This document shows positions 1-10,504 of a DNA stretch of 64,000 nucleotides, one piece after another; position 1 is the stretch's first letter; every line of letters begins with the position of its first letter. The stretch is from Aureimonas altamirensis. GTDB lineage: Bacteria > Pseudomonadota > Alphaproteobacteria > Rhizobiales > Rhizobiaceae. The stretch covers positions 1 to 64,000 of the forward strand of contig NZ_BBWQ01000005.1 in NCBI RefSeq assembly GCF_001463885.1, given 5' to 3'. The notes beneath the pieces were generated by a model, which did no database searches, was not told where the DNA came from, and saw nothing but the letters and a program-made list of their open reading frames with translations. Made by a program: the position numbers and the translations under genes.

Positions 1-1
1 C

Positions 2-379
<378 letters not shown>

Positions 380-397
380 TCGACTGAGTTTCGGGTT

Positions 398-425
398 CGG
401 CCCGCCGCTTTCGAGCGGTGGGCCG
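398..425 (+). other. UUCG-capped hairpin in tuf-rpsJ gap
   Basis: A 12-bp stem (398-409 with 414-425, one G-U pair) is closed by a TTCG tetraloop. No T-run follows, so it is unlikely to be a complete intrinsic terminator. It could be an mRNA-stabilising element after tuf, a Rho-dependent end, or part of the S10 leader. The rest of the 175-bp gap shows only a weaker 5-bp hairpin. Confidence 0.5.
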
Positions 426-554
426 GCCAAAGCCCCGGCGACGGGGCGGTTGGTGCGCTGAGAGGTTCAGCGTGCTAGTTGAATTGGCTGAAGACTGACA
501 AGCGCTCGGATAGCACCGGTTCTCCGGCAAGGCTCCGACGAGAGGACGAATGCA

Positions 555-863
555 ATGAACGGCCAGAATATCCGCATCCGCCTGAAGGCGTTCGACCATC
601 GGGTCCTGGACGCTTCGACACGCGAGATCGTTTCGACGGCGAAGCGCACGGGCGCGAATGTGCGCGGGCCCATCCCGCTGCCGACCCGTATCGAGAAGTT
701 CACAGTGAACCGCTCGCCCCATATCGACAAGAAGTCTCGCGAGCAGTTCGAGATGCGGACGCACAAGCGTCTCCTCGACATCGTTGACCCGACGCCGCAG
801 ACCGTCGATGCCCTCATGAAGCTCGACCTCGCCGCTGGCGTCGATGTCGAGATCAAGCTCTGA
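555..863 (+). CDS. rpsJ: 30S ribosomal protein S10
   Basis: S10 of the small ribosomal subunit, also the NusE transcription antitermination factor that binds NusB. The 102-residue product has the normal family length and the expected core ([13 protein letters not shown] near the start, [27 protein letters not shown] in parts in the middle, [22 protein letters not shown] near the end). The ATG at 555 is preceded by a purine-rich GAGAGGA ribosome-binding site. First gene of the S10 operon; rplC follows after 25 bp. Confidence 0.98.
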   Translation: MNGQNIRIRLKAFDHRVLDASTREIVSTAKRTGANVRGPIPLPTRIEKFTVNRSPHIDKKSREQFEMRTHKRLLDIVDPTPQTVDALMKLDLAAGVDVEIKL

Positions 864-888
864 TCCGAGCACGGGAAGGACTACGCCC

Positions 889-1611
889 ATGCGTTCAGGT
901 GTTATAGCACAGAAGGTCGGCATGACCCGCGTCTACAATGACGCTGGCGAGCATGTTCCGGTCACGGTTCTCAAGGTCGAGAACCTCCAGGTCGTCGCGC
1001 AGCGCACCCAGGAGAAGAACGGTTACACCGCCGTTCAGCTCGGTGCCGGTCTGGCGAAGGTAAAGAACACGTCCAAGGCCTTGCGCGGCGTTTTCGCCCA
1101 GGCCTCGGTCGAGCCCAAGCGCAAGGTCGCCGAGTTCCGGGTATCCCCCGAGAACCTCGTCGATGTCGGCGCCGAGATCACGGCAGACCACTTCGTGGCC
1201 GGCCAGCTGGTGGATGTCACCGGCACGTCGATCGGCAAGGGCTTCGCCGGCGCCATGAAGCGTCATAATTTCGGTGGTCTGCGTGCGACCCACGGCGTTT
1301 CGGTTTCGCACCGCTCGCATGGTTCGACCGGTCAGCGCCAGGATCCGGGCAAGGTCTTCAAGAACAAGAAGATGGCCGGTCACATGGGCAGCGTGCGCGT
1401 CACGACCCAGAACCTGGAAGTCGTCCGCACAGACGTCGACAAGGGCCTTATCCTCATCCGGGGCGCCGTCCCGGGTTCGAAGGGTGGCTGGATCTACATT
1501 CGTGACGCGGTCAAGGCCGCGCTTCCGGATAACGCGCCGAAGCCGGCTGCGCTTCGCTCGTCCGCTGCCAACAGCGGTACGGAAGCCACGGCTGCCGAGG
1601 GAGCCGAGTAA
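889..1611 (+). CDS. rplC: 50S ribosomal protein L3
   Basis: L3 of the large subunit, an early assembly protein near the peptidyl-transferase centre. The frame is open from 844, but the ATG at 889 gives the canonical N-terminus [16 protein letters not shown] and is preceded by GGGAAGGA. The 240 residues are longer than the roughly 210 of enterobacterial L3 because of an Ala-rich, acidic C-terminal tail (last 30 residues or so), which is common in alphaproteobacteria. The loop with [19 protein letters not shown] is the conserved extension reaching into the ribosome. Its stop overlaps the rplD start by one base. Confidence 0.97.
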   Translation: MRSGVIAQKVGMTRVYNDAGEHVPVTVLKVENLQVVAQRTQEKNGYTAVQLGAGLAKVKNTSKALRGVFAQASVEPKRKVAEFRVSPENLVDVGAEITADHFVAGQLVDVTGTSIGKGFAGAMKRHNFGGLRATHGVSVSHRSHGSTGQRQDPGKVFKNKKMAGHMGSVRVTTQNLEVVRTDVDKGLILIRGAVPGSKGGWIYIRDAVKAALPDNAPKPAALRSSAANSGTEATAAEGAE

Positions 1612-2234
1612 TGGTTGACATCAAGATCAAGACCCTCAGCGGCGGCGACGCCGGCACGGTCAGCCTGGCAGAAGAGATCTTCGGCCTGGAGCCACGTGCG
1701 GACATTCTGCAGCGCATGGTGCGCTACCAGCTGGCCAAGCGCCAGCAGGGCACGCACCAGACGCTCGGTCGCGCCGAGATCGCGCGCACCGGTGCCAAGC
1801 TCTACAAGCAGAAGGGCACCGGCCGTGCACGTCACGGTTCGGCTCGCGCTCCGCAGTTCCGCGGTGGTGGCAAGGCCCACGGCCCGGTTTCCCGGAACCA
1901 TGAGCACGACCTGCCGAAGAAGCTGCGCCAGCTCGCGCTGCGTCATGCGCTGTCGGCCAAGTTCAAGTCGGACAGCCTGATTGTCATCGACGATCTCAGC
2001 TCGACGGAAGGCAAGACCAAGGCGACGGCAACGCAGCTCAACGGTCTCGGCCTGCGGAATGCGCTGTTCATCGGTGGCGCCGAGCTCGACGCCAACTTCG
2101 CCCGGTCGGCTCGCGCCATCCCGAACATCGACGTACTGCCTATCCAGGGCATCAACGTCTACGACATTCTCCGTCGCCAGACGCTGGTCCTGTCCAAGGC
2201 CGCCGTCGAGGCCCTCGAGGAGCGCTTCAAATGA
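1611..2234 (+). CDS. rplD: 50S ribosomal protein L4
   Basis: L4 of the large subunit, which lines the exit tunnel and in some bacteria represses its own S10 operon. The 207 residues match the family. The internal loop with [19 protein letters not shown] (about residues 64-82) is the tunnel extension. Start and stop overlap both neighbours (rplC by 1 base; rplW by 4 bases, ATGA), indicating translational coupling. Confidence 0.97.
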   Translation: MVDIKIKTLSGGDAGTVSLAEEIFGLEPRADILQRMVRYQLAKRQQGTHQTLGRAEIARTGAKLYKQKGTGRARHGSARAPQFRGGGKAHGPVSRNHEHDLPKKLRQLALRHALSAKFKSDSLIVIDDLSSTEGKTKATATQLNGLGLRNALFIGGAELDANFARSARAIPNIDVLPIQGINVYDILRRQTLVLSKAAVEALEERFK

Positions 2235-2524
2235 CCGACCTGCGCCACTACGACGTCATTACGAGCCCGGTGATCACTGAAAAGTCGACACTGGTCTCCG
2301 AACAGAACCAGGTGATCTTCAATGTCCCCGGCGATGCGACCAAGCCGGAGATCAAGGCAGCTGTCGAGCAGCTGTTCGGTGTGAAGGTCAAGGCGGTGAA
2401 CACCCTCGTCCGCAAGGGCAAGGTACGCCGCTTCCGGGGCCGCCCCGGCCGCCAGAGCGACCAGAAGCGTGCGATCGTTACTTTGGCCGAAGGCCAGAGC
2501 ATCGACGTCTCGACCGGCCTCTGA
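2231..2524 (+). CDS. rplW: 50S ribosomal protein L23
   Basis: L23 of the large subunit, at the tunnel exit where trigger factor and SRP dock. The 97-residue product has the expected VITEKST motif near the N-terminus, VFGVKV-like ([14 protein letters not shown]) centre and the basic [18 protein letters not shown] segment. The ATG overlaps the rplD stop (ATGA). rplB follows after 25 bp. Confidence 0.97.
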   Translation: MTDLRHYDVITSPVITEKSTLVSEQNQVIFNVPGDATKPEIKAAVEQLFGVKVKAVNTLVRKGKVRRFRGRPGRQSDQKRAIVTLAEGQSIDVSTGL

Positions 2525-2549
2525 GAGCGAGCCTTGAGGATATAGATCG

Positions 2550-3386
2550 ATGGCATTGAAGAATTTCAAACCGGTCACGCCAAGCCAGCGCCAGCTGGTT
2601 ATCGTCGACCGTTCGGGCCTCTGGAAGGGCAAGCCGGTCAAGCAATTGACGGAAGGCCTGACGCAGAAGGGCGGCCGTAACAACACCGGCCGGATCACCG
2701 CCCGTTATCAGGGCGGCGGTCACAAGCGGACCTACCGCAAGATCGACTTCAAGCGTCGCAAGCTCGACGCGGTGGCAACGGTGGAGCGGATCGAGTACGA
2801 TCCCAACCGCACCGCGTTCATCGCCCTGCTGCGTTACGAAGACGGGGAAATGGCCTACATCCTGGCTCCGCAGCGTCTTGCTGCCGGCGACCAGGTCGTG
2901 TCCGGCCTCTCCGGCGTCGACGTCAAGCCGGGCAATGCGATGCCGTTGTCGGCGATGCCGGTTGGCACCATCATCCACAATGTGGAGATGAAGCCGGAGA
3001 AGGGTGGTCAGATCGCCCGTTCGGCCGGTGCCTACGCCCAGCTCGTCGGCCGCGACCAGGGCATGGCGATCCTGCGCCTCAACTCGGGCGAGCAACGTCT
3101 CGTTCCCGGTGCATGCTTTGCGACCGTCGGTGCGGTATCCAACCCGGACCACGGCAACATCAATCTGGGCAAGGCGGGTCGTGCCGTCTGGCTCGGCAAG
3201 CGTCCGCACGTTCGCGGCGTTGCCATGAACCCGGTCGACCACCCGCATGGCGGTGGTGAAGGCCGCACCTCCGGTGGCCGCCATCCGGTGACCCCGTGGG
3301 GCAAGCCGACCAAGGGCAAGCGCACGCGTCAGAACAAGTCCACGGACAAGTTCATCATGCGTTCGCGCCATCAGCGCAAGAAGTAA
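2550..3386 (+). CDS. rplB: 50S ribosomal protein L2
   Basis: L2 is a large-subunit protein needed for subunit joining and peptidyl-transferase activity. The 278 residues match the usual 270-280. The N-terminal OB-like part contains [21 protein letters not shown] in pieces, and the C-terminal part carries the nearly invariant [15 protein letters not shown] loop, whose histidine corresponds to the catalytically implicated one in E. coli L2. An AT-rich gap with GAGGATATAG precedes the ATG. It sits in its normal place between rplW and rpsS. Confidence 0.98.
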   Translation: MALKNFKPVTPSQRQLVIVDRSGLWKGKPVKQLTEGLTQKGGRNNTGRITARYQGGGHKRTYRKIDFKRRKLDAVATVERIEYDPNRTAFIALLRYEDGEMAYILAPQRLAAGDQVVSGLSGVDVKPGNAMPLSAMPVGTIIHNVEMKPEKGGQIARSAGAYAQLVGRDQGMAILRLNSGEQRLVPGACFATVGAVSNPDHGNINLGKAGRAVWLGKRPHVRGVAMNPVDHPHGGGEGRTSGGRHPVTPWGKPTKGKRTRQNKSTDKFIMRSRHQRKK

Positions 3387-3401
3387 GGGAAGGATTTCTC
3401 T

Positions 3402-3680
3402 ATGACACGTTCCGTCTGGAAGGGTCCGTTCGTTGATGGCTACCTGCTAAAGAAGGCAGAGAAGGCTCGGTCGGGTGGCCGCAACGAAGTGATCAAGATC
3501 TGGAGCCGCCGCTCCACCATCCTGCCGCAGTTCGTCGGATTGACCTTCGGCGTCTACAACGGCTCCAAGCACATTCCGGTCTCGGTCAACGAAGACATGG
3601 TCGGACACAAGTTCGGCGAGTTTTCACCGACCCGCACCTATTACGGCCACGGCGCCGACAAGAAGGCGAAGAGGAAGTAA
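3402..3680 (+). CDS. rpsS: 30S ribosomal protein S19
   Basis: S19 of the small-subunit head, close to the A-site finger and S13. The 92 residues are standard length. [16 protein letters not shown] at the start and [16 protein letters not shown] near the end are family signatures. An AAGGA ribosome-binding site precedes the ATG at 3402, and rplV starts 2 bp after the stop. Confidence 0.98.
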   Translation: MTRSVWKGPFVDGYLLKKAEKARSGGRNEVIKIWSRRSTILPQFVGLTFGVYNGSKHIPVSVNEDMVGHKFGEFSPTRTYYGHGADKKAKRK

Positions 3681-3682
3681 CC

Positions 3683-4069
3683 ATGGGCAAGGCCAAGGCC
3701 GAGCGCGCGCTGAAGGACAACGAGGCCAGGGCGGTTGCCCGTACGCTTCGCGTCAGCCCGCAGAAACTCAATCTCGTCGCGCAGCTGATCCGCGGCAAGA
3801 AGGTCGACCGCGCCCTCGCGGACCTGACCTTCTCGCGCAAGCGGATCGCCGAGACGGTCAAGAAAACGCTGGAAAGCGCGATCGCGAACGCCGAGAACAA
3901 TCATGATCTCGACATCGACGCGCTGGTCGTCGCCGAGGCTTACGTCGGCAAGTCGATCACCATGAAGCGCTTCCACGCCCGCGGTCGCGGTCGTGCGAGC
4001 CGGGTCGAGAAGCCGTTCTCGCACCTGACCATCGTGGTGCGCGAAGTGGCTGTAGAGGAGGCCGCGTAA
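3683..4069 (+). CDS. rplV: 50S ribosomal protein L22
   Basis: L22 of the large subunit; its long beta-hairpin lines the exit tunnel near the macrolide site. The 128-residue product is a little longer than the 110 of E. coli, with a charged N-terminal extension. Conserved parts are [20 protein letters not shown] and the tip segment [21 protein letters not shown]. The stop overlaps the rpsC start by one base. Confidence 0.97.
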   Translation: MGKAKAERALKDNEARAVARTLRVSPQKLNLVAQLIRGKKVDRALADLTFSRKRIAETVKKTLESAIANAENNHDLDIDALVVAEAYVGKSITMKRFHARGRGRASRVEKPFSHLTIVVREVAVEEAA

Positions 4070-4782
4070 TGGGTCAGAAAGTCAATCCGACCGGCCTGCG
4101 TCTCGGCATCAACCGGACCTGGGATTCTCGCTGGTACGCCAATACCGGTGAATACGGTCAGCTGCTCCACGAGGACCTGGCGATCCGCAAGTACCTGCTC
4201 GACGAGTTGAAGCAGGCGGCGGTGTCGAAGGTCGTCATCGAGCGTCCGCACAAGAAGTGCCGCATCACGATCCACTCGGCTCGTCCGGGTATCGTCATCG
4301 GCAAGAAGGGCGCGGACATCGAGAAGCTTCGCAAGAAGCTCTCGCACCTGACCAATGCGGAAACCCACGTCAATATCGTGGAAATCCGCAAGCCTGAGAC
4401 GGATGCGACGCTGGTTGCCCAGTCCATCGCCCAGCAGCTCGAGCGTCGCGTGGCTTTCCGCCGTGCGATGAAGCGGGCGGTGCAGTCCGCCATGCGTCTC
4501 GGCGCCGAAGGCATCCGCATCAACTGCAGCGGCCGTCTTGGCGGCGCAGAGATCGCGCGCATGGAGTGGTACCGCGAAGGTCGCGTTCCGCTGCATACGC
4601 TGCGTGCGGATGTTGACTACGGCACGGCCGAGGCCCATACGGCCTACGGTGTCTGTGGCGTCAAGGTGTGGATCTTCAAGGGTGAGATCCTCGAACATGA
4701 TCCGCTGGCCTCCGAGCGCCGTGCGGTCGAAGGCGAAGCATCCGGTGGCGGTAACCGTCGCCGCGAGCGCGAACACGCCTGA
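4069..4782 (+). CDS. rpsC: 30S ribosomal protein S3
   Basis: S3 of the small subunit, at the mRNA entry channel. The 237 residues contain the type-2 KH RNA-binding domain with the GxxG loop [15 protein letters not shown] (about residues 70-84) and the C-terminal half with [15 protein letters not shown]. The start [14 protein letters not shown] is typical. A basic tail rich in Gly/Arg ends the protein. rplP follows after 25 bp. Confidence 0.98.
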   Translation: MGQKVNPTGLRLGINRTWDSRWYANTGEYGQLLHEDLAIRKYLLDELKQAAVSKVVIERPHKKCRITIHSARPGIVIGKKGADIEKLRKKLSHLTNAETHVNIVEIRKPETDATLVAQSIAQQLERRVAFRRAMKRAVQSAMRLGAEGIRINCSGRLGGAEIARMEWYREGRVPLHTLRADVDYGTAEAHTAYGVCGVKVWIFKGEILEHDPLASERRAVEGEASGGGNRRREREHA

Positions 4783-4807
4783 TCAACAGGTTTCGGAGTA
4801 GACTGAA

Positions 4808-5221
4808 ATGTTGCAGCCAAAGCGCACGAAGTTCCGCAAGGCGTTCAAGGGTCGTATCCATGGCGCCTCCAAGGGTGGTTCGCTGCTCAATTTCGGCGCC
4901 TATGGTCTGAAGGCGCTGGAGCCGGAGCGGGTCACCGCCCGGCAGATCGAGGCGGCCCGCCGCGCGATCACCCGTCAGATGAAGCGTCAGGGCCGGGTGT
5001 GGATTCGCATCTTCCCCGACCTGCCGGTTACCGCAAAGCCGACCGAAGTCCGCATGGGTAAGGGCAAGGGCGCGATCGAGTACTGGGCAGCCAGGGTTGC
5101 CCCGGGCCGGATCATGTTCGAGATCGACGGCGTGCCTGAAGACATCGCCCGTGAAGCGCTCCGTCTGGGCGCCGCGAAATTGCCGATCAAGACGCGCTTC
5201 ATCCAGCGCATTGCCGAGTGA
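4808..5221 (+). CDS. rplP: 50S ribosomal protein L16
   Basis: L16 of the large subunit, which positions the A-site tRNA elbow. The 137 residues are normal length. [16 protein letters not shown] at the N-terminus, [16 protein letters not shown] in the middle and the [15 protein letters not shown] loop are conserved; Arg in the RVWIR region corresponds to the hydroxylated arginine of E. coli L16. It is followed 13 bp later by rpmC. Confidence 0.97.
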   Translation: MLQPKRTKFRKAFKGRIHGASKGGSLLNFGAYGLKALEPERVTARQIEAARRAITRQMKRQGRVWIRIFPDLPVTAKPTEVRMGKGKGAIEYWAARVAPGRIMFEIDGVPEDIAREALRLGAAKLPIKTRFIQRIAE

Positions 5222-5234
5222 GGGGAGAGCGACT

Positions 5235-5435
5235 ATGAAAGCCTCCGATATCCGGACCAAGACATCCGACGAGCTGAATACGGAACTCGGCAATCTGAAG
5301 AAGGAGCAGTTCAATCTGCGCTTCCAACGTGCTACGGGGCAGCTCGAGAACACCGCGCGTGTGAAGGAAGTCCGTCGCGACATCGCCCGGATCAAGTCCA
5401 TCGCACGCCAGAAGGCGGCCGAGAAAAAGGCCTGA
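5235..5435 (+). CDS. rpmC: 50S ribosomal protein L29
   Basis: L29 of the large subunit, beside L23 at the tunnel exit. The frame is open from 5097, inside rplP, but the ATG at 5235 has a GGGGAGAG ribosome-binding site and gives the usual N-terminus [15 protein letters not shown] and a family-length protein of 66 residues. Two helices carry the typical [20 protein letters not shown] motif. Confidence 0.96.
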   Translation: MKASDIRTKTSDELNTELGNLKKEQFNLRFQRATGQLENTARVKEVRRDIARIKSIARQKAAEKKA

Positions 5436-5447
5436 AGGTAGAACACT

Positions 5448-5693
5448 ATGCCGAAACGCGTTTTGCAGGGGACCGTGGTCTCCGATAAGAATGACAAGAC
5501 GGTCGTCGTGCTCGTGGAGCGTCGCTTCACGCACCCGCTCTTCAAGAAGACCGTTCGCCGGTCCAAGAAGTACAAGGCGCACGACGAGTCCAACCAGTAC
5601 AAGGTGGGCGATATCGTCTCCATCGAGGAGACGCGCCCGATCTCGCGTGACAAGACCTGGATCGTCGTCGCTAACCAAGCGGCGGCTAACTGA
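5448..5693 (+). CDS. rpsQ: 30S ribosomal protein S17
   Basis: S17, a primary 16S rRNA-binding protein with an OB fold. The 81-residue product shows the typical [20 protein letters not shown] start, the [11 protein letters not shown] loop and [13 protein letters not shown] near the end. It lies 12 bp after rpmC and 64 bp before rplN. Confidence 0.97.
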   Translation: MPKRVLQGTVVSDKNDKTVVVLVERRFTHPLFKKTVRRSKKYKAHDESNQYKVGDIVSIEETRPISRDKTWIVVANQAAAN

Positions 5694-5757
5694 AGTTTTT
5701 TGCCCGGGTGAGCCGTTCATGCGCTGCTCCCCGGTCCGTTATTGAAGGCGGCCTGAC

Positions 5758-6126
5758 ATGATTCAGATGCAAACAAACCTCGATGTGGCGGATAATTCCG
5801 GCGCCCGTCGTGTCATGTGCATCAAGGTGCTGGGCGGTTCCAAGCGGAAGTACGCCTCGGTGGGCGACGTTATCGTCGTTTCCATCAAGGAGGCCATTCC
5901 GCGCGGCCGCGTTAAGAAGGGCGATGTGATGAAGGCCGTGGTGGTTCGTACCGCCAAGGACATCCGCAGAGCCGATGGTTCGGTGATCCGGTTCGACCGT
6001 AACGCCGCCGTCCTAATCGACAACAAGAAAGAGCCGGTCGGCACGCGTATCTTCGGCCCGGTCCCCCGCGAGCTTCGTGGTCGGAACCACATGAAGATCA
6101 TCTCGCTGGCGCCGGAAGTGCTCTGA
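5758..6126 (+). CDS. rplN: 50S ribosomal protein L14
   Basis: L14 of the large subunit, which forms an intersubunit bridge and is the docking site of RsfS. The 122 residues match exactly the common family length. [22 protein letters not shown] and the C-terminal [23 protein letters not shown] are family signatures (given here in part). An AGGCGG ribosome-binding site precedes the ATG. Confidence 0.98.
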   Translation: MIQMQTNLDVADNSGARRVMCIKVLGGSKRKYASVGDVIVVSIKEAIPRGRVKKGDVMKAVVVRTAKDIRRADGSVIRFDRNAAVLIDNKKEPVGTRIFGPVPRELRGRNHMKIISLAPEVL

Positions 6127-6138
6127 GGAACCGGAATC

Positions 6139-6450
6139 ATGCAGAAGATTCGCAAAGGCGACAAGGTCGTCGTACTCACTGGCAAGGACAAGGGTCGTTC
6201 CGGTGAAGTCGTTCAGGTCATGCCCAAGGAGGACCGTGCGGTCGTCCGTGGCGTGAATATGGTCAAGCGGCATCAGCGCCAGTCCGCCTCGCAAGAGGCT
6301 GGGATCATCTCCAAGGAGGCGCCGATCCATCTTTCGAACCTGGCACTCCAGGACAAGGATGGGAAGCCGACGCGCGTGGGCTTCAAGGTCCTCGAAGACG
6401 GCCGCAAGGTTCGCGTCGCCAAGCGTTCGGGAGAACAGATCGATGGCTGA
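6139..6450 (+). CDS. rplX: 50S ribosomal protein L24
   Basis: L24 is an initiator of large-subunit assembly. The 103-residue product carries the N-terminal KOW motif ([19 protein letters not shown], about residues 6-24). [11 protein letters not shown] and the [11 protein letters not shown] segment are conserved. The last 8 bases overlap the start of rplE, so the two genes are probably translationally coupled. Confidence 0.97.
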   Translation: MQKIRKGDKVVVLTGKDKGRSGEVVQVMPKEDRAVVRGVNMVKRHQRQSASQEAGIISKEAPIHLSNLALQDKDGKPTRVGFKVLEDGRKVRVAKRSGEQIDG

Positions 6451-7000
6451 GGCCAAGTACGAACCCCGCCTGAAGGCGGTCTATCGCGACGAGATCCGCA
6501 AGGAGCTCCAGTCACAGTTCAATTATGCGAACGTGATGCAGCTTCCGCGCCTGGACAAGATCGTGATCAACATGGGTGTTGGCGAGGCCACGGGCGACTC
6601 CAAGAAGCCGTCGGTCGCCGCCGAGGACCTTGCGATGATCGCCGGCCAGAAGCCGGTCATCACCAAGGCACGCACCTCGATCGCGGGCTTCAAGGTCCGC
6701 GAAGGCATGCCGATCGGCGCCAAGGTAACGCTGCGCAAGGACCGTATGTACGAGTTCCTTGACCGGCTGATCCAGATCGCCCTTCCGCGCGTGCGGGATT
6801 TTCGGGGTCTGAACCCGAAAAGCTTTGACGGCCGTGGTAATTTTGCTATGGGCCTCAAGGAGCATATCGTGTTCCCCGAGATCAACTACGATAAGGTTGA
6901 TCAGATGTGGGGCATGGACATCATCGTGTGTACGACGGCGAAGACCGACGAGGAAGCCCGGGCGCTTTTGAAGGCGTTCAACTTCCCCTTCCGCCAGTAA
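6443..7000 (+). CDS. rplE: 50S ribosomal protein L5
   Basis: L5 of the central protuberance, binding 5S rRNA and contacting P-site tRNA. The frame is open upstream to 6359 inside rplX, but the ATG at 6443, overlapping rplX by 8 bases, gives the usual start [18 protein letters not shown] and a 185-residue protein of normal length. Conserved blocks are [23 protein letters not shown] and [15 protein letters not shown]. Confidence 0.97.
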   Translation: MAEAKYEPRLKAVYRDEIRKELQSQFNYANVMQLPRLDKIVINMGVGEATGDSKKPSVAAEDLAMIAGQKPVITKARTSIAGFKVREGMPIGAKVTLRKDRMYEFLDRLIQIALPRVRDFRGLNPKSFDGRGNFAMGLKEHIVFPEINYDKVDQMWGMDIIVCTTAKTDEEARALLKAFNFPFRQ

Positions 7001-7024
7001 CGGCAGGCGAAAAGGACCTAAAGA

Positions 7025-7330
7025 ATGGCTAAGAAGAGCGCGATCGAGAAGAACAAGCGCCGCGAGCGCCTGGTGGCAAAGTTTGCCGCCAAGCGTGAGG
7101 CGCTTAAGGCGATCACCACCGATCAATCCGCAAGCATGGAAGATCGCTTCCGTGCGCAGCTGAAGCTTGCCGAGTTGCCCCGCAACTCGACCAAGGTTCG
7201 CGTGCGCAATCGCTGCGAGGTTACGGGGCGTCCGCGTGCCTACTATCGCAAATTGAAGATGTCGCGTATCGCGCTCCGGGAACTTGGCAACAACGGCCAG
7301 ATCCCCGGCGTCGTGAAGTCGAGCTGGTAA
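7025..7330 (+). CDS. rpsN: 30S ribosomal protein S14 (zinc-free type)
   Basis: S14 of the small-subunit head. At 101 residues it is the long form, and it lacks the paired CxxC motifs of the zinc-binding short form: only one Cys is present, in [17 protein letters not shown]. This C-minus type is normal for proteobacteria. AGGACC precedes the ATG and rpsH starts 12 bp downstream. Confidence 0.97.
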   Translation: MAKKSAIEKNKRRERLVAKFAAKREALKAITTDQSASMEDRFRAQLKLAELPRNSTKVRVRNRCEVTGRPRAYYRKLKMSRIALRELGNNGQIPGVVKSSW

Positions 7331-7342
7331 GGAGAGAAGATC

Positions 7343-7741
7343 ATGGCTCTGTCAGATCCGCTCGGCGATATGCTGACCCGTATCCGCAACGCGATCATGC
7401 GCAACAAGTCGACGGTGGCTACGCCCGCGTCGAAGCTGCGTGCTCGCGTCCTGGATGTCCTCAAGGAAGAGGGTTACATCCGCGGTTACAGCGAAACCCG
7501 GTTTGAAAACGGCACCGCCGAGTTCAACATCGAACTGAAATACTACGAGGGGGCACCTGTGATCCGTGAGATCGCGCGCGTCTCCAAGCCTGGCCGCCGC
7601 GTCTACGTGTCGTCGAAGACGATCCCGCAGGTCGCCAACGGCCTCGGCATCTCGGTCCTCTCGACGCCCAAGGGCGTTATGGCCGACCACAGCGCACGCG
7701 AACAAAATGTCGGTGGTGAGGTGCTTTGCCGCGTCTTCTGA
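7343..7741 (+). CDS. rpsH: 30S ribosomal protein S8
   Basis: S8 binds helix 21 of 16S rRNA and in E. coli represses the spc operon through an rplE mRNA mimic. The 132-residue product has the typical start [17 protein letters not shown] and the C-terminal signature [18 protein letters not shown] followed by GGEVLCRVF. An AAGGAGAG ribosome-binding site precedes the ATG. Confidence 0.98.
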   Translation: MALSDPLGDMLTRIRNAIMRNKSTVATPASKLRARVLDVLKEEGYIRGYSETRFENGTAEFNIELKYYEGAPVIREIARVSKPGRRVYVSSKTIPQVANGLGISVLSTPKGVMADHSAREQNVGGEVLCRVF

Positions 7742-7784
7742 CCGGCAGGGCAACCGATCAACCGTTTAACGGACAGGTTTGACG

Positions 7785-8318
7785 ATGTCTCGTATTGGTA
7801 AAAAGCCGGTCTCCCTTCCGAGCGGCGTTACGGCGTCCGTCGAAGGGCAGACCGTCACGGCAAAGGGACCCAAGGGCGAATTGTCCTTCGTGGTCAACGA
7901 CGAGGTTCTCGTAAAGCTCGAGGACGGATCCATCCAGGTGGATCCGCGCGACAGCTCGAAGGACGCGCGTTCCAAGTGGGGCATGTCCCGTACCATGATC
8001 TCGAACATCCTTTCGGGTGTGAAGGACGGGTTCGAGAAGCGCCTCGAAATCACCGGCGTTGGCTATCGTGCCGCGATGCAGGGCAAGAACCTGCAGCTCG
8101 CGCTCGGCTTCAGCCACGACGTCGTGTATCAGGTGCCGGAAGGTATCCAGGTTGCCGTCCCCAAGCCGACGGAAATCGTGATCACCGGCATCGACAAGCA
8201 ACGCGTCGGTCAGGTCGCCGCGGAGATCCGCGAGTATCGCGGCCCTGAGCCCTACAAGGGCAAGGGCGTCCGCTATGCTGGCGAGAAGATCGTCCGCAAG
8301 GAAGGCAAGAAGAAGTAA
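7785..8318 (+). CDS. rplF: 50S ribosomal protein L6
   Basis: L6 of the large subunit, near the factor-binding site. A TTG two codons upstream (7779) also opens the frame, but the ATG at 7785 gives the family N-terminus [12 protein letters not shown] and is preferred. The 177-residue protein has two similar L6 folds; the C-terminal one ends in the signature [16 protein letters not shown] and a basic tail. Confidence 0.96.
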   Translation: MSRIGKKPVSLPSGVTASVEGQTVTAKGPKGELSFVVNDEVLVKLEDGSIQVDPRDSSKDARSKWGMSRTMISNILSGVKDGFEKRLEITGVGYRAAMQGKNLQLALGFSHDVVYQVPEGIQVAVPKPTEIVITGIDKQRVGQVAAEIREYRGPEPYKGKGVRYAGEKIVRKEGKKK

Positions 8319-8327
8319 GGTCGGGTC

Positions 8328-8690
8328 ATGGCTAGCCAGAAAGATATTTTGCGGCGCCGCGCGGCCCGCGTTCGCAGATCGCTCAAGGCGGTCGCCAACG
8401 GGCGTCCTCGCCTGTCGGTCCACCGTTCTTCGAAGAACATCTACGCCCAGGTCATCGACGATTCCGTCGGTCATACGCTGGCGGCCGCGTCCACGCTGGA
8501 CACGACGCTTCGCGGTGGCCTCAAGACGGGCGCCGATGTCGAGGCTGCCAAGGCGGTCGGCAAGCTCGTTGCCGAACGTGCAAAGCAGGCCGGCATCACG
8601 GATGTCGTCTTCGATCGCGGTTCGTTCATCTATCATGGCCGCGTCAAGGCTCTCGCCGACGCTGCCCGTGAAGGTGGGTTGAACTTCTGA
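8328..8690 (+). CDS. rplR: 50S ribosomal protein L18
   Basis: L18 binds 5S rRNA in the central protuberance. The 120 residues are standard. Conserved parts are [20 protein letters not shown] and the C-terminal [20 protein letters not shown]. It follows rplF by 9 bp. Downstream is a 247-bp gap before rpsE, unusually long for this operon. Confidence 0.97.
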   Translation: MASQKDILRRRAARVRRSLKAVANGRPRLSVHRSSKNIYAQVIDDSVGHTLAAASTLDTTLRGGLKTGADVEAAKAVGKLVAERAKQAGITDVVFDRGSFIYHGRVKALADAAREGGLNF

Positions 8691-8937
8691 CGCAGGGCAG
8701 GGCGCCTTCGGGCGCCGTCTTCGCTAAGATGCTATTTTCCGGCGGTCAGGGTTTTCCCGGCCGCCGGATTATGCTTTAAGCCGCTCGATTTCATCCGGCT
8801 GCGGCCTGGCGGGTATCCGCCTGGGCGCCCATCGCGACACAGATCGCGTTGCGGACGATATCGCCGGTTTCACCGGAGCCTCTCTTCAAGGGCGGCTCCA
8901 TTGTCGGACGCCTCCGGAAAAGAATAAGGAACAGGAT
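8691..8937 (+). other. 247-bp intercistronic region rplR-rpsE, no gene seen
   Basis: No plausible coding region. A short GC-rich inverted repeat (GGGCGCC / GGCGCC around 8700-8717) and a larger GC-rich repeat around 8741-8766 can form hairpins, the second with a TTTT in its loop rather than after it. No convincing sigma70 promoter was recognised. The length suggests a processing or internal regulatory region inside the spc operon. Confidence 0.4.
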
Positions 8938-9495
8938 ATGGCGCCTCGTAATGAACGGAACGATCGCGAAGAGCGTGATGACGGTTTCGTAGACAAGCTG
9001 GTTCACATCAACCGCGTCGCCAAGGTGGTGAAGGGTGGTCGTCGCTTCGGCTTCGCCGCACTCGTCGTCGTCGGCGATCTCAAGGGCCGTGTCGGCTTCG
9101 GCCATGGCAAGGCGCGCGAAGTGCCGGAAGCGATCCGCAAGGCGACGGAAGCCGCCAAGCGCGACATGATCTTCGTGCCGCTGCGTGACGCTCGTACGCT
9201 CCACCACGACGTGCAGGGCCGTCACGGCGCCGGCAAGGTGCTGCTGCGCACGGCCGAGGCCGGTACCGGAATCATCGCGGGTGGCCCGATGCGCGCCGTC
9301 TTCGAAGCGGTCGGCATGCACGACGTCGTCGCCAAGTCGCTCGGTTCCTCGAACCCGTACAACATGGTTCGCGCCACGTTCGACGCGCTGAAGGGCCAGA
9401 TGCATCCGAAGGATGTCGCTGCCCGTCGCGGTATCAAGTATTCGACGCTGCAGGCTCGGCGTCGCGACCTGGTCGGTTCCGACAGCGAAGGCTGA
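8938..9495 (+). CDS. rpsE: 30S ribosomal protein S5
   Basis: S5 of the small subunit, a fidelity (ram) protein at the mRNA entry. The 185-residue product has an N-terminal double-stranded-RNA-binding-like domain ([20 protein letters not shown]) and a C-terminal domain containing [29 protein letters not shown] stretch precedes the ATG at 8938. The N-terminus carries a charged [10 protein letters not shown] extension typical of alphaproteobacteria. Confidence 0.97.
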   Translation: MAPRNERNDREERDDGFVDKLVHINRVAKVVKGGRRFGFAALVVVGDLKGRVGFGHGKAREVPEAIRKATEAAKRDMIFVPLRDARTLHHDVQGRHGAGKVLLRTAEAGTGIIAGGPMRAVFEAVGMHDVVAKSLGSSNPYNMVRATFDALKGQMHPKDVAARRGIKYSTLQARRRDLVGSDSEG

Positions 9496-9503
9496 TGAGG
9501 CGA

Positions 9504-9521
9504 GGCCGCAGCGATGCGGCC
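9504..9521 (+). other. Hairpin between rpsE and rpmD
   Basis: Perfect 7-bp stem GGCCGCA / TGCGGCC with a GCGA tetraloop directly after the rpsE stop, without a T-run. One of several stem-loops between genes of the spc and alpha operons in this window. Confidence 0.45.
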
Positions 9522-9567
9522 ACCCTCGGCAGTACGCAGGACGAACCATTGAACAAGGAGCCATGTC

Positions 9568-9771
9568 ATGGCTGAGAACAAAGTGACCGGGAAGACGATC
9601 ACCGTCGAGCAGATCGGTAGCCCGCTTCGCCGCCCCAACGACCAGCGCCAGACCCTCGTCGGCCTCGGTCTCAACAAGATGCACCGTCGCCGGACGCTGG
9701 AGGATACCCCCTCCGTTCGTGGCATGATCGCCAAGGTCAGCCACCTCGTCCGCGTCGTCGACGGCCAGTGA
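9568..9771 (+). CDS. rpmD: 50S ribosomal protein L30
   Basis: L30 of the large subunit. The 67-residue product is normal for the bacterial form, with [20 protein letters not shown] in the first half and [20 protein letters not shown] in the second. A clear AAGGAG site lies before the ATG at 9568. rplO follows after 16 bp. Confidence 0.97.
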   Translation: MAENKVTGKTITVEQIGSPLRRPNDQRQTLVGLGLNKMHRRRTLEDTPSVRGMIAKVSHLVRVVDGQ

Positions 9772-9787
9772 GCCGGGAGTAGCAGAA

Positions 9788-10258
9788 ATGAAGCTCAACG
9801 AACTCGCCGATATCGAAGGCGCAACCCATTCCCGCAAGCGCGTGGGCCGTGGCATCGGCTCGGGCTCCGGCAAGACCGGCGGCCGTGGCGTCAAGGGTCA
9901 GAAGTCGCGCTCCGGCGTGGCCATCAACGGCTTCGAAGGCGGCCAGATGCCGCTGTATCGTCGTCTGCCGAAGCGTGGCTTCGTGAATATCTTCGCGAAG
10001 GACTACAACATCGTTTCGGTCGGCCGCATCCAGCAGGCGATCGACGCCGGCAAGCTCGATGCCAAGTCGGCAGTGGACTTCGAAGCGCTCAAGGCCGCCG
10101 GCCTGGTGCGTCGCCAGCGCGACGGTATCCGTCTGCTGGCGGACGGCGAACTGAAGGCCAAGCTGCAGATCACGGTGCAAGGCGCGTCCAAGGCCGCGGT
10201 CGAGAAGGTCGAGAAGGCGGGCGGATCCGTCACGCTGCCGGCCGTCGCCGAAGCCTGA
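9788..10258 (+). CDS. rplO: 50S ribosomal protein L15
   Basis: L15 of the large subunit, a late-assembly scaffold protein. The 156 residues begin [20 protein letters not shown] and contain the Gly-rich [21 protein letters not shown] in parts and the [12 protein letters not shown] motif. The C-terminal half ends with the typical [11 protein letters not shown]. secY starts 246 bp later. Confidence 0.97.
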   Translation: MKLNELADIEGATHSRKRVGRGIGSGSGKTGGRGVKGQKSRSGVAINGFEGGQMPLYRRLPKRGFVNIFAKDYNIVSVGRIQQAIDAGKLDAKSAVDFEALKAAGLVRRQRDGIRLLADGELKAKLQITVQGASKAAVEKVEKAGGSVTLPAVAEA

Positions 10259-10306
10259 TCGGGCCCTCTTGCGTCGCGAGGCGTAACTCGCCAGATTGAG
10301 ACTAAG

Positions 10307-10330
10307 GAAGCGGCCTCTTTGGGCCGCTTC
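10307..10330 (+). other. Hairpin between rplO and secY
   Basis: Perfect 9-bp stem GAAGCGGCC / GGCCGCTTC with a 6-base loop. It is shaped like a terminator but lacks a T-run, so partial termination or mRNA processing is more likely than a full stop. A second, weaker inverted repeat (ATGCCCGC / GCGGGCAT, about 10447-10480) lies nearer to secY. No gene was seen in this 246-bp gap. Confidence 0.45.
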
Positions 10331-10504
10331 GTCATGTGATTCCATGCCTCGTCTCCGGCTTTCGGCGACGTAACCCCAAGGGGGCGTGGGCGCATAGGCC
10401 CGGCGCGCGGCAGGAATGGCGGCGCAGAGGCTGAAGTTGGAAACCGATGCCCGCGTCGTGCCACCAACGGGCGGGCATGGGTTCTATCCGGAGATATTTT
10501 CAAG

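Noticed and set aside
2478-3371. 297-codon minus-strand open frame opposite rplB
   Set aside because: rplB is certain on the plus strand; the antisense translation has no family features.
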